A DNA stretch of 64,000 bases from the NCBI RefSeq assembly GCF_023347255.1, contig NZ_CP094466.1, positions 2,232,001 through 2,296,000 on the forward strand. Reading direction: 5' to 3'. Each line of letters starts with the position of its first letter. The first letter of the stretch is position 1. The translations under genes and the position numbers were made by a program. Below, piece after piece: positions 1 to 7,061 of this stretch. The stretch is from Faecalibacterium sp. I4-3-84. Its GTDB lineage: Bacteria; Bacillota; Clostridia; Oscillospirales; Ruminococcaceae. The notes below the pieces were generated by a model that worked only from the letters and a program-made list of their open reading frames with translations, was not told the DNA's origin and ran no database searches.

Positions 1-1
1 C

Positions 2-355
2 GAAGGTCGCATGAAAACCAACAATGAGCTGCGCTATCACATCGCAGCCTACACCAGCACCAAGAATGTCGCACAGCAGCTAAAGACCGCCAAGCGACCC
101 GCAGCCTTTGAGGAGCAGCACCGTGCAGAGCTGACAGCGTACCGGGCGGCAGCAGCCTATTTCAAGGCAAACAGCATCACAAAGCTGCCCAGCCCGAAAA
201 AGCTGGAAGCCGAGTATGCGCAGCTGGCATCCGAAAAGGCAAAGTTCTACGAGCAGTACAAGGAAGCCAAGGAAGAACTGCTCAAACTGAAAACCGCAAA
301 GCAGAATGTTGCGTCCTACTTCCGGGAGGAAGAACCGGCGCAGCAGGAGAGATAA
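2..355 (+). CDS. Relaxase/mobilization protein, C-terminal end (cut by window edge)
   Basis: The reading frame is open from base 2, so the first ATG (11) is probably internal and only about 117 C-terminal residues are visible. The piece is charged, Lys/Glu/Ala-rich and helical, with a Leu-Pro-Ser-Pro-Lys-Lys-Leu motif followed by a coiled-coil-like stretch. Such tails close MobA/Rlx-type relaxases of Clostridia mobile elements. No catalytic His triad or nicking Tyr lies in this portion, so the assignment rests on the tail and on the ParB-like gene 12 bp downstream. Inference: it nicks oriT of an integrative or mobilizable element extending left of the window. Confidence 0.5.
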   Translation, partial: EGRMKTNNELRYHIAAYTSTKNVAQQLKTAKRPAAFEEQHRAELTAYRAAAAYFKANSITKLPSPKKLEAEYAQLASEKAKFYEQYKEAKEELLKLKTAKQNVASYFREEEPAQQER

Positions 356-367
356 AGGAGTGTGCGT

Positions 368-1303
368 ATGATCAATCTGAAAATTGACCCGGAGTTCCAG
401 TCCCAGATTCCCCCTCTGACCGATGATGAATTCAAGCAGCTTGAAGAAAACATCCTCAAAGAGGGCAAGCTGATCTCTCCTTTGATCGTTTGGAACAACA
501 CCCTTGTTGACGGTCACAATCGTTATGAAATCGTTCAGGAGCATCCCGAAATCTCTTTCTCTACCATGCCGCTCCCGTTTGAAAGCAGAGAAGAAGTCCT
601 CGCATGGATCTGCAAGAATCAGTTAGGGCGGCGTAATCTGACCCCGGAGCAGAAGAAGTTCCTTATGGGTAAGCAGTATTCCTCTGAAAAGCGCACCGAA
701 GCATTTCGCGGCAATCAGCATACTGCAAAGAAATCTGGCAGTGTTCAATCTGAACACAACCAGAAGCCAATGAAAACCTGTGAGCGCATTGCGCAGGAAA
801 ATCACAGCAGCGCAAGTTCAGTCCGCCGTGCAGAATACTATGCCCACGGCGTTGACGTTGCGGATGAACTGTCTCCCGGTTTCCGTGATCGGTTCTTCCG
901 CGAGGAACTGCACATTCCCGATTATCTTCTCGAAAATCTCGGCAAGGCCAAGCCCGAAGAACAGGCTGAAATTTTTGAGGAAATCAAGAATTATGTGCCG
1001 AAGCCGAAGAAAGTCAAGCCTAACAAAGTAACGGTGAAGCAGGCAGAGAAAGCCGCCAGCAACACCATTGATGAAAGCTATGATGTTCCCCAAAAGTTTC
1101 TCGAACTGTACTACCGGCTCCACAATGCTGAATCTCTCATGCGAAAGAGTTGGGAAGTTACGTTCGACTTGAACCCGAAACTTCTTACGCATCCGGAACA
1201 GGTCAAAGTTCTCCGCTTTGCCTTGAAACCTCATCTTGAATTTTTGAAAACGCTGGACGAAGTTCTTGCAGAATCCAGCGGTGAATCCTCTAAAACGGCA
1301 TAA
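368..1303 (+). CDS. ParB-like N-terminal domain protein of a mobile element
   Basis: 311 residues. The ATG at 368 is preferred because AAGGAG (355-360) sits 7 nt upstream; an in-frame GTG at 362 is too close. An early block containing Leu-Val-Asp-Gly-His-Asn-Arg matches the ParB/sulfiredoxin fold motif, where the GHNR segment binds nucleotide or DNA. A helix-turn-helix-like Asn-Leu-Thr-Pro-Glu-Gln-Lys-Lys region follows, and the C-terminus is basic and helical. In conjugative elements such proteins bind DNA in maintenance or regulation. It directly follows the relaxase tail with a ribosome site in the gap, so the two are probably co-transcribed. The exact role is unknown. Confidence 0.7.
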   Translation: MINLKIDPEFQSQIPPLTDDEFKQLEENILKEGKLISPLIVWNNTLVDGHNRYEIVQEHPEISFSTMPLPFESREEVLAWICKNQLGRRNLTPEQKKFLMGKQYSSEKRTEAFRGNQHTAKKSGSVQSEHNQKPMKTCERIAQENHSSASSVRRAEYYAHGVDVADELSPGFRDRFFREELHIPDYLLENLGKAKPEEQAEIFEEIKNYVPKPKKVKPNKVTVKQAEKAASNTIDESYDVPQKFLELYYRLHNAESLMRKSWEVTFDLNPKLLTHPEQVKVLRFALKPHLEFLKTLDEVLAESSGESSKTA

Positions 1304-1446
1304 CGACAGGCACTTGTAAGCCATCAACGAGCCACCAGCCGCAAGTGCAGGGTGGAAAGCATCCGCGCCCTTGCGCCTGATAAAAATTGGAACTTTGATT
1401 TTCTCGCCCAGCTTTGCCACGGTGGGACGATCAAAGGAGCGTGCGT

Positions 1447-1714
1447 TTGAACAAAAAGAAAAAGTCCACAAACACTTCCCCCTACCCCGATGAAGCCATC
1501 GACCGTCTGGCACGGGCATTCTACCCGGCCATCCTTGCCTGCTGGAACAGCGAGGAAGGGCAAAGAGAATTTGCTGCATGGCAGGCAGAGCAGGCTCATC
1601 ACACCACCAGCAAAGAAAAACAGAGCGTTCCCGACGGGGAACGCCCTGTTATACATATCGCTATCGTATGTGGATTTTTGCAGGGTGCGTCCGGCAGGGC
1701 GCACCCTGTTTTTT
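1447..1714 (+). pseudogene. Small mobile-element protein gene lacking its natural stop
   Basis: A TTG codon at 1447 lies 7 nt after AAAGGAG (1433-1439). The first ~55 residues look coding: a basic start, then Tyr-Pro-Asp-Glu-Ala-Ile-Asp-Arg-Leu-Ala-Arg and Glu-Glu-Gly-Gln-Arg-Glu-Phe, as in short accessory proteins of Clostridia conjugative elements. The frame then runs without a stop through two hairpins, including the terminator at 1681-1714, and stays open to 2313 in clearly non-coding sequence. Most likely the 3' end was lost by deletion or rearrangement. The annotated end is arbitrary, set at the terminator. Confidence 0.4.
1681..1714 (+). terminator. Rho-independent terminator
   Basis: A 9-bp stem CAGGGTGCG/CGCACCCTG is followed by six T. 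A second hairpin without a strong T tract (GCGTTCC/GGAACGC, 1625-1644) lies just upstream. Together they end the mobile-element transcript. Confidence 0.8.
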
Positions 1715-2060
1715 CTTTGTTATATATCCGATGTACCAAACTGCGTATTCTTATGGGAGAAACAATTCCTCTCTACCGTGCCATGACCTCACACTTTCTG
1801 TGGGCGAGCCGGACAATGCCGCTGCACAAACAGGGGCAGGAACTTCGTTCGGAGCAACCGGCGCCCCCCTTACATGAGCAGAATCCCTCTACTTATTTTT
1901 GCGCCTTAACAATTCGGAAACATTTGTCGAACTTGTCGGGGCAACGCCCCTCCATCTGCTGTCGCAGACCGCGCTGCCGCTTAAAAGCCCCACTGGGGCT
2001 TTCATTGCTCCGCTGCGCTGCGCAAACGCGGTTCCACCCCAAACCCTGCTTAGAACGGAC
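1715..2060. other. Intergenic region of the mobile element, no supported gene
   Basis: About 350 bases between the element terminator and the palindrome at 2061. Open frames exist on both strands, but none has a ribosome site or a recognisable domain. Many Pro, Arg and Cys codons suggest non-coding element backbone. Confidence 0.5.
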
Positions 2061-2097
2061 GAGGAGGAATTGTGTCAAATTGACACAATTCCTCCTC
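2061..2097. repeat. 37-nt near-perfect palindrome (18-bp arms, 1-nt centre)
   Basis: The left arm runs from GAGGAGGAATTG to GTGTCAA and the right arm is its exact reverse complement; only one base separates them. There is no T tract on either side, so it is not a normal intrinsic terminator. It lies at the boundary between mobile-element sequence and the hydrolase genes. Confidence 0.8.
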
Positions 2098-2109
2098 AGC
2101 CCATGCGGA

Positions 2110-3012
2110 TCAATCGGTGAAATAACGCTCGGCATATTCCAAAGACTTTTCCAGAAATTCCTGCAGCTTATCCGGATCATTATACATCCCATGGTTGGAC
2201 TTCGGAAATTCGATATAGTCGTATGGAACGTCGTGAAAAAGGTACGCTTCCATGAGATAATTTTTTTGGTTCACGGGGACGCAATGGTCGATCCGGTCAT
2301 AGGCGATCAGTGAAGGCACAGAATCATCGCTCACGATGCCTGCCGGAGAGATCTTCTGGATCTCCTGTGTATAATCCTCCAATTCCTTTCCGGTCATCAT
2401 CTTGCAAAAGTCGTGTTCCGATGCGAGCTTGTCTACCTTCATGAGCAGGGTCCACTCGGATGGTTCAAAGTATGTGGGGGCAGCTACTTGGAAAACAAAT
2501 CTGACCGGAATCGCAGAATTCCCGTTATAAGCTAGATTCATCGCCAAGGTCCCGCCTGCGGACACACCAAACGGAGCCATTCCTGCAATATGATATCCCA
2601 GTTCCTCCGTCCTTTGCCGGATCGCCCGGACTGCATTTTCAATTTCTTTGTTCATCTGATAAACGGACGCATCTTTTCCGTGCATCTGCAGAGTGTAATC
2701 CACGGATGCTGTAATGTACCCCTGTGCGGCATAGTATCTGCACCATGTTTCGCCATCAGCTTTTGAACCGGAGTTGAAGCTACCCCCGTGGATATAGAGG
2801 ATCAAATTCTGATCCTGCGTCCTGTCCAGTCCGGCAGGAATATACAGGTCGTACTGGTTTCCGTTCTCGTTTTCATAGTTCTGGTCGCTGAAAACCGCGC
2901 AGGTCAGATCTTGTCCCAGCGACTTTACCAGTCGCTCCGGTGCACTTCCCAGCAGAAAGATCCTTGTCAATGCGCTGGCAAGAAACACCAGAACAAATAT
3001 TCCGTTCTTCAT
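2110..3012 (-). CDS. Membrane-anchored alpha/beta hydrolase (HSL/BD-FAE-like), copy 1
   Basis: 300 residues. An N-terminal hydrophobic segment (about 4-22) acts as signal anchor. The hormone-sensitive-lipase hallmark His-Gly-Gly (H75-G76-G77) forms the oxyanion hole, and the nucleophile elbow Gly-Val-Ser-Ala-Gly-Gly puts the Ser at 151. A late Asp and a His in Lys-Ser-Asn-His-Gly complete a plausible triad. Family knowledge: carboxylesterase or lipase on short acyl esters; the substrate here is unknown. It is paralogous to the hydrolase at 3160-4107, sharing Tyr-Thr-Leu, Asp-Ala-Ser-Val-Tyr and Glu-Leu-Gly-Tyr blocks. It is preceded 15 nt upstream by a 32-residue membrane peptide gene, echoing the arrangement of the second copy. 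Confidence 0.85.
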   Translation of the reverse strand: MKNGIFVLVFLASALTRIFLLGSAPERLVKSLGQDLTCAVFSDQNYENENGNQYDLYIPAGLDRTQDQNLILYIHGGSFNSGSKADGETWCRYYAAQGYITASVDYTLQMHGKDASVYQMNKEIENAVRAIRQRTEELGYHIAGMAPFGVSAGGTLAMNLAYNGNSAIPVRFVFQVAAPTYFEPSEWTLLMKVDKLASEHDFCKMMTGKELEDYTQEIQKISPAGIVSDDSVPSLIAYDRIDHCVPVNQKNYLMEAYLFHDVPYDYIEFPKSNHGMYNDPDKLQEFLEKSLEYAERYFTD

Positions 3013-3027
3013 GATATTTTTTCTTTC

Positions 3028-3126
3028 TCATATAATGTTATCCAACAGCAGCTTTCCGCATATTGCGCCCGAAATGCCAGCGGCAATTATCATAATTGCC
3101 ACTACAAGAAGATCATTCTTTTGCAT
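3028..3126 (-). CDS. 32-residue membrane micropeptide, partner of hydrolase copy 1
   Basis: ATG at 3126, stop at 3028-3030. TTAGGAGG lies five bases upstream of the ATG, a near-ideal ribosome site. The peptide is a short charged N-terminus (Met-Gln-Lys-Asn-Asp) followed by one hydrophobic helix rich in Val, Ile, Ala and Gly. It precedes the hydrolase start by 15 nt on the same strand. I do not recognise a family. Its position and composition parallel the 44-residue peptide before the second hydrolase, which argues that it is a real gene. Confidence 0.6.
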   Translation of the reverse strand: MQKNDLLVVAIMIIAAGISGAICGKLLLDNII

Positions 3127-3159
3127 GATAGCCTCCTAAACGGTTCCTTTCATACAGAG

Positions 3160-4107
3160 TTAGTCCTTCATGTACTTGTCCAGATATTCTACCACGGCAT
3201 CCAGATACTCCATATAAACCTTATTGTCGTTTTGCAACCCATGGCCGGAATGCTTCGCTACGAAATACCGGTAATCTACTCCGTTCTTTTCCAGTGCGGC
3301 GACCAGCGGCTTGGATGCGGCAAATGGCTGCATCTTGTCGTGTGCGCCGTAGCAGAGGACAGAGGGCACCGTATCCTTTGTGACCCAGCGATCAGCAGAG
3401 ATCGGTTTGACTGCATCCAGATAGGCACCAGATGTGATATCCTCCGGGGTCAGCGCCTGACCGGACATTACACTGAACAGTCCTGCGGCGGCCTCCGGGC
3501 TTTGGTCGAGACCGAAGATGCCCCAATCCTCCACATGAAAGCTGCCGGGGCCGACTGCTTCAAATACCATTTTGACCGGAAGCGGCGAGGTGTCGGCATC
3601 CCGGTAGGCATAGATCAGCGCAAGACATCCGCCTGCGCTGCCGCCCGCAATCGCCATCCGGTCAAGCTTATACCCCAGTTTTTCGGCTGCTGCAACCACA
3701 GAGGGCATGGCCGCTTTGATCTCCTCCGACTGGCTGTATACGCTGGCATCCGGGTTTTCTTCCGTAAACAATGTGTAGTTGATCCCTGCCGCCACATAGC
3801 CTTTGCTGCACAGCCATTTCAGCATCTCGGCATCACCGGCTTTGTCTCCGCTGGTAAACCCACCGGCGTGAAGATAGACCACAAGACCGTATGCATCCTG
3901 ACTTTTGTCTGCCGGCACATAAAGATCAAACTTGTTGGCAGCACCCTCTCCATAAGGCAAGTCGGTGTACACCTTGCCAACCGTTTCATCCCAACGGGTG
4001 TTGTATTTGCCGTGGGTCGGGTCGCTGTTCATTTTGAGTAAAGCAGAGCCGACAAACGCTGCAAGAAACGCAGCAGTATAGAGCAATCCCCATTTCAGTG
4101 TTTTCAC
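3160..4107 (-). CDS. Membrane-anchored alpha/beta hydrolase (HSL/BD-FAE-like), copy 2
   Basis: 315 residues from GTG at 4107, chosen because GGAGGG lies 8 nt upstream and because the start overlaps the stop of the preceding micropeptide in a GTGA overlap, implying translational coupling. There is an N-terminal hydrophobic anchor (7-24). The oxyanion motif is His-Ala-Gly-Gly (H80), a small variant of His-Gly-Gly-Gly. The nucleophile is Ser157 in Gly-Gly-Ser-Ala-Gly-Gly, with a late His in Lys-His-Ser-Gly-His. It is a paralogue of copy 1, in tandem on the same strand. Probably an extracytoplasmic esterase or lipase; substrate unknown. Confidence 0.85.
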   Translation of the reverse strand: MKTLKWGLLYTAAFLAAFVGSALLKMNSDPTHGKYNTRWDETVGKVYTDLPYGEGAANKFDLYVPADKSQDAYGLVVYLHAGGFTSGDKAGDAEMLKWLCSKGYVAAGINYTLFTEENPDASVYSQSEEIKAAMPSVVAAAEKLGYKLDRMAIAGGSAGGCLALIYAYRDADTSPLPVKMVFEAVGPGSFHVEDWGIFGLDQSPEAAAGLFSVMSGQALTPEDITSGAYLDAVKPISADRWVTKDTVPSVLCYGAHDKMQPFAASKPLVAALEKNGVDYRYFVAKHSGHGLQNDNKVYMEYLDAVVEYLDKYMKD

Positions 4108-4238
4108 AGAATATTCCCTCCAAACAGCGTGCCGCCCAGCAGCAGATTCAACACTTCTCGAACTGCCAAACGTCCCAATACAAAAGCCACTGCAATAATG
4201 ACGGCAAGTAAGATGATTCGTTTTGAAGTCATTGTCAT
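4104..4238 (-). CDS. 44-residue membrane micropeptide, coupled to hydrolase copy 2
   Basis: ATG at 4238 with AAGGAGG five bases upstream; a second ATG lies two codons in. The peptide has a Thr/Ser/Lys/Arg-containing start, one transmembrane helix (about residues 8-23) and an amphipathic Gly/Leu-rich tail. Its TGA overlaps the hydrolase GTG by 4 nt, so it is translated just before the hydrolase. No family recognised. Confidence 0.65.
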   Translation of the reverse strand: MTMTSKRIILLAVIIAVAFVLGRLAVREVLNLLLGGTLFGGNIL

Positions 4239-4298
4239 AAAAACCTCCTTGACTTTTTGGTGGGACGAGTGTATCATCAAAACAGCGCTGAGTCAATC

Positions 4299-4317
4299 GT
4301 CTCAGCCAAAATGAGAC
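4299..4317. promoter_or_regulatory. Candidate TetR operator between divergent genes
   Basis: Inverted repeat GTCTCA-7 nt-TGAGAC in the intergenic region between the micropeptide/hydrolase operon (minus) and the TetR gene (plus). A related TGAG half lies at 4289. The position fits autoregulation and control of the hydrolase modules. Inference only. Confidence 0.45.
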
Positions 4318-4341
4318 AAAAAAGGGCGTTTGTATCATCCC

Positions 4342-4875
4342 ATGAAGAACATGAACAATCAGGAAAAGAACACCTATGTGCGGCAGCACATTCTGTCTGC
4401 GCTGCTGGAATTGATGCACACACAGGACTTTGTATCCATTAGCATTCAGGCGTTGGTGGATGCTGCCGGTGTTGGGCGGGCATCTTTTTACCGCAATTTC
4501 GCAAGCAAAGAGGACGTATTACAGCAGGAGTCTGTGCGTCTGACCAATGAATGGAAGACAAATTTTGACCATGAGCATCCTGATGGCACACCGGGTCAGG
4601 ATAATCTATGGCTCGTCAGTCTGCTGGATTTTTACAAGGACCATGCTGAATTTTACCTTGCATTGTACCATGCAGGGCTTTCCAATATCATGCTGGAAAC
4701 ACTTCTTGGCTATTTTGACCGTTCGCCGGAGATTCCCAACGGGTTGGCGTATCTGAATTCTGCCATCGGTTATATGCTATATGGCTGGGTACATGAGTGG
4801 ATGAATCGTGGAATGCAGGAATCCGGCACGGAGATTGCCCGGATGTTTGCAGAAGCACAGAAAAAACAGGCATAA
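4342..4875 (+). CDS. TetR/AcrR family transcriptional regulator
   Basis: 177 residues from ATG 4342. TTG 4330 and ATG 4351 are alternatives, since no convincing ribosome site decides. The N-terminal helix-turn-helix has the TetR signature: Ile-Ser-Ile-Gln-Ala-Leu-Val-Asp-Ala-Ala-Gly-Val, then Arg-Ala-Ser-Phe-Tyr-Arg-Asn-Phe and Lys-Glu-Asp-Val-Leu. The C-terminal half is a helical ligand or dimer domain ending in a Met/Trp-rich helix. It is divergent from the micropeptide-hydrolase operons, so control of them is the simplest guess. The ligand is unknown. Confidence 0.85.
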   Translation: MKNMNNQEKNTYVRQHILSALLELMHTQDFVSISIQALVDAAGVGRASFYRNFASKEDVLQQESVRLTNEWKTNFDHEHPDGTPGQDNLWLVSLLDFYKDHAEFYLALYHAGLSNIMLETLLGYFDRSPEIPNGLAYLNSAIGYMLYGWVHEWMNRGMQESGTEIARMFAEAQKKQA

Positions 4876-4878
4876 AAG

Positions 4879-4916
4879 AACAGGGCGCATCCCATAAAAA
4901 GAGATACGCCCTGTTT
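4879..4916. terminator. Bidirectional terminator
   Basis: AACAGGGCG/CGCCCTGTT stem with a TTTT run on the plus side and an A-rich 5' side. It separates the TetR gene from the convergent gene at 4925-5176. Confidence 0.75.
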
Positions 4917-4924
4917 TGCTATTC

Positions 4925-5176
4925 TTAATCTTCTAAGCCATGGCTCTCGGTTACGTTTTTCAAATATTCCTTCGGATCGCCATTCAGAATCAAATCCGCA
5001 TAGCCAAGCGGGTCATTATAGACGAGATAGTCTAACTCTGACCTCTGCGCCATGGTCACGTCCAGTGCATCCTCGACCCCGGTGCAGTCGATGGAAATTT
5101 TTCTCCCATCCCGGAGCAGTAGTTCCACACAGCCGGTGTCCATGTTGAAATGGCAAGCTCTTGCATCGTACTTCAT
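4925..5176 (-). CDS. Small acidic protein, DUF6061-like
   Basis: 83 residues, ATG at 5176 behind AGAAAGGAC. It begins Met-Lys-Tyr-Asp-Ala-Arg and carries a beta-rich core (Val-Glu-Leu-Leu-Leu-Arg-Asp-Gly) and a helical segment with Ser-Glu-Leu-Asp-Tyr-Leu-Val-Tyr-Asn-Asp-Pro-Leu. This pattern recalls short uncharacterised proteins of gut Clostridia that I associate from memory with DUF6061. Function unknown. It is convergent with TetR and shares its terminator. Confidence 0.65.
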   Translation of the reverse strand: MKYDARACHFNMDTGCVELLLRDGRKISIDCTGVEDALDVTMAQRSELDYLVYNDPLGYADLILNGDPKEYLKNVTESHGLED

Positions 5177-5292
5177 GTTTGTGTCCTTTCTGCCTTACGG
5201 CACTCTTACAGTGGTCTGTCGTGCTTTCTTATGATAAGGTCTAGGACGCTTTTCGATGGAAGCAAGGGATTCATTTTGTTTTCCAAAGAAAA

Positions 5293-5338
5293 CAAAAAAT
5301 CCGAACCCTTCTCCTATTGGAAAAAAGTTCGGATTTTC
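5293..5338 (-). terminator. Terminator of tRNA-Leu
   Basis: AAAATCCGAAC/GTTCGGATTTT stem on the minus strand with a T-rich 3' side, starting just after the encoded CCA of the tRNA. Confidence 0.8.
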
Positions 5339-5344
5339 ATGGTT

Positions 5345-5431
5345 TGGTGCGGATAAGAGGACTTGAACCTCCACCGAGTTGCCCCGATTAGAACCTGAAT
5401 CTAACGCGTCTGCCAATTCCGCCATATCCGC
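5345..5431 (-). tRNA. tRNA-Leu (anticodon CAG)
   Basis: On the minus strand an acceptor stem GCGGATA/TATCCGC, discriminator A and encoded CCA bracket 87 nt. The anticodon stem TTAGA/TCTAA encloses the loop TTCAGGT, giving anticodon CAG. A long variable arm and a GTTCAAGTC T-loop fit a class II leucine tRNA. Confidence 0.95.
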
Positions 5432-5661
5432 ATATTCTGTTTTGTTCGTGAGCTGTGTTGCTCGGAACGATAGTTATTATACCAGATATACGAAGAATGT
5501 CAAGCATTATTTTCAGATTTTCTCGACAAAATTTTGCTTGAAAATTGATGCATTCTGAATGGCAGCTGCAGGGCGAAATTTTTGCCAAAGTGTGATACAA
5601 TAAACAGGACGTGCCGGGAGGGTGTCCTGCGCGCAGACTGAGAAAACGAGGGAAATGCAGA

Positions 5662-6036
5662 ATGTTCAATATCATTATTTTCCTGCTGGGAGCAGGCATC
5701 ATGTTCTTTATGGCTCTGCGCAGTGTGCTGGCACGGCGCAGGCTGTGCACGCAGGGGCAGAAGGTCACGGCCACGGTGGAGGGCACCGTGAAGAGCCGGG
5801 ATGGTGGTGCCTATGTGCTGGCCTTTACCACCGCAGGCGGCAGCCATCGGCTGCACTACCCGAAGCCTGCGCGGGGCAAGAGCTTTGCGGTGGGGGATAC
5901 CGTCACCTTATACTATGACCCCGAAAACCCGGAAAAAATGTATGTAGAGGGCGACCGCGCTACGCTGGGAGCCGAGGTGCTGTATGCCGTGTTGGGTGTG
6001 GCCCTGCTGGTGCTGACCGTGGGCATTGCCTGCTGA
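5662..6036 (+). CDS. DUF3592 membrane protein
   Basis: 124 residues from ATG 5662, with GAGGG 9 nt upstream. There is an N-terminal transmembrane helix (2-20), then a beta-rich extracytoplasmic domain with Val-Gly-Asp-Thr-Val-Thr-Leu-Tyr-Tyr-Asp-Pro-Glu-Asn-Pro, the classic DUF3592 signature, and a second helix near the C-terminus. Family function is unknown. It lies 14 nt upstream of the trigger-factor-like gene and is likely co-transcribed with it. Confidence 0.8.
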   Translation: MFNIIIFLLGAGIMFFMALRSVLARRRLCTQGQKVTATVEGTVKSRDGGAYVLAFTTAGGSHRLHYPKPARGKSFAVGDTVTLYYDPENPEKMYVEGDRATLGAEVLYAVLGVALLVLTVGIAC

Positions 6037-6050
6037 AAGGGGAAAAGAGG

Positions 6051-7004
6051 ATGAAACTGGAACATTTTGGCATGGCTGAGCCGGGCGACTGCCGTCTGGT
6101 ATTCACAGCCGGTGCCGAGGAGCTGGCGGCAGCCATTGCACAGGTGCAGGCAGGGCCGGACGCACCGCAGGAAGAGGACGGTCTGCTGACCGAGGCGGTG
6201 AACCGCACCATTCTTGGCGGCTTTTCGGCGCTGTATGAGCAGCTGGTACAGGAGTACCATGTGGTGCCGGTGACCGACCCGGATTTTGAATTGCTGGCGG
6301 TGAACCGGGCCGAGGGCTTCCGGGCGGGTGCACAGTTTTATGCGCTGCCGCCGCTGGAAGTGGGGCAGTACACCGGTTTCGTGCAGGCCGTGGAGCCGCA
6401 CCCCATCCGGCAGCTGACCATTGAACTGGAGATCAACCGTCACCACGGCGACGAGGAGCGTGCAGCCGATGCTGCGGGCAAGGCGGCGCTGCGGCAGCAG
6501 GTGGCCCGCGAGATCTGGGCACAGCGCTGTGCCCAGGCTGAGCAGCGGGCACGCAAGGAGCTGGTATGGCAGCTGGGCGATGCAGTGAAAGGCCCGCTGC
6601 CAAAGCAGCTGGTGGGCGGTAACTATTTTGCCGAGCAGCGCCAGTTCAACCTGAGCCTGCAGGCCAATGGTATCAACTTTGACCAGTTCCTTAAAGTGCG
6701 CGGCCAGACGGTGGAAGAGTTCCGTGCATGGCTCCACGCGCAGGCAGAGCGCAAGCTGCGCAGCTGGCTGGGGCTTCTGCTGGTGGCAGAAAAGGAGGGC
6801 CTTGCACCCACGGACGCCGAGGTGGAAGCAGCCGCTGCCCACTGGGATGCCAAGCTGGACGGCGAGCGCACCTTCCCCGCCAACGATGCACGCAAGGTGC
6901 GCCAGCGTCTGGCCCGGGAGAGGGCGGAGCAGTTCATTGTGGAGCACTCTACCCTCACGCCGCCGCCCGATGAACCCATCGTGCAGAAAGTTGAAAGCAA
7001 ATAA
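6051..7004 (+). CDS. Trigger factor C-terminal-domain-like chaperone
   Basis: 317 residues, ATG 6051. The middle and C-terminal region has the helical trigger-factor/SurA-like pattern: Asn-Phe-Asp-Gln-Phe-Leu-Lys-Val-Arg-Gly-Gln-Thr, then Ala-Glu-Lys-Glu-Gly-Leu-Ala-Pro-Thr-Asp-Ala-Glu-Val. It lacks the usual N-terminal ribosome-binding signature, and I see no clear FKBP domain. At 317 residues it is shorter than canonical trigger factor (about 430). Probably an accessory cytosolic chaperone; no catalytic claim. Confidence 0.6.
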   Translation: MKLEHFGMAEPGDCRLVFTAGAEELAAAIAQVQAGPDAPQEEDGLLTEAVNRTILGGFSALYEQLVQEYHVVPVTDPDFELLAVNRAEGFRAGAQFYALPPLEVGQYTGFVQAVEPHPIRQLTIELEINRHHGDEERAADAAGKAALRQQVAREIWAQRCAQAEQRARKELVWQLGDAVKGPLPKQLVGGNYFAEQRQFNLSLQANGINFDQFLKVRGQTVEEFRAWLHAQAERKLRSWLGLLLVAEKEGLAPTDAEVEAAAAHWDAKLDGERTFPANDARKVRQRLARERAEQFIVEHSTLTPPPDEPIVQKVESK

Positions 7005-7007
7005 TAA

Positions 7008-7045
7008 TAAAAAGGAGCGATGCAGCGCACCGCTCCTTTTTGTTA
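7008..7045. terminator. Bidirectional terminator
   Basis: An AAAAGGAGCG/CGCTCCTTTTT stem between convergent genes ending at 7004 (plus) and 7062 (minus). Confidence 0.8.
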
Positions 7046-7061
7046 TTATTATCGGGAACTC

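Noticed and set aside
1414-2313. 299-codon frame across the mobile-element boundary
   Set aside because: Only the first ~55 codons after TTG 1447 look coding; the rest crosses a terminator, the palindrome and the 3' end of an opposite-strand hydrolase.
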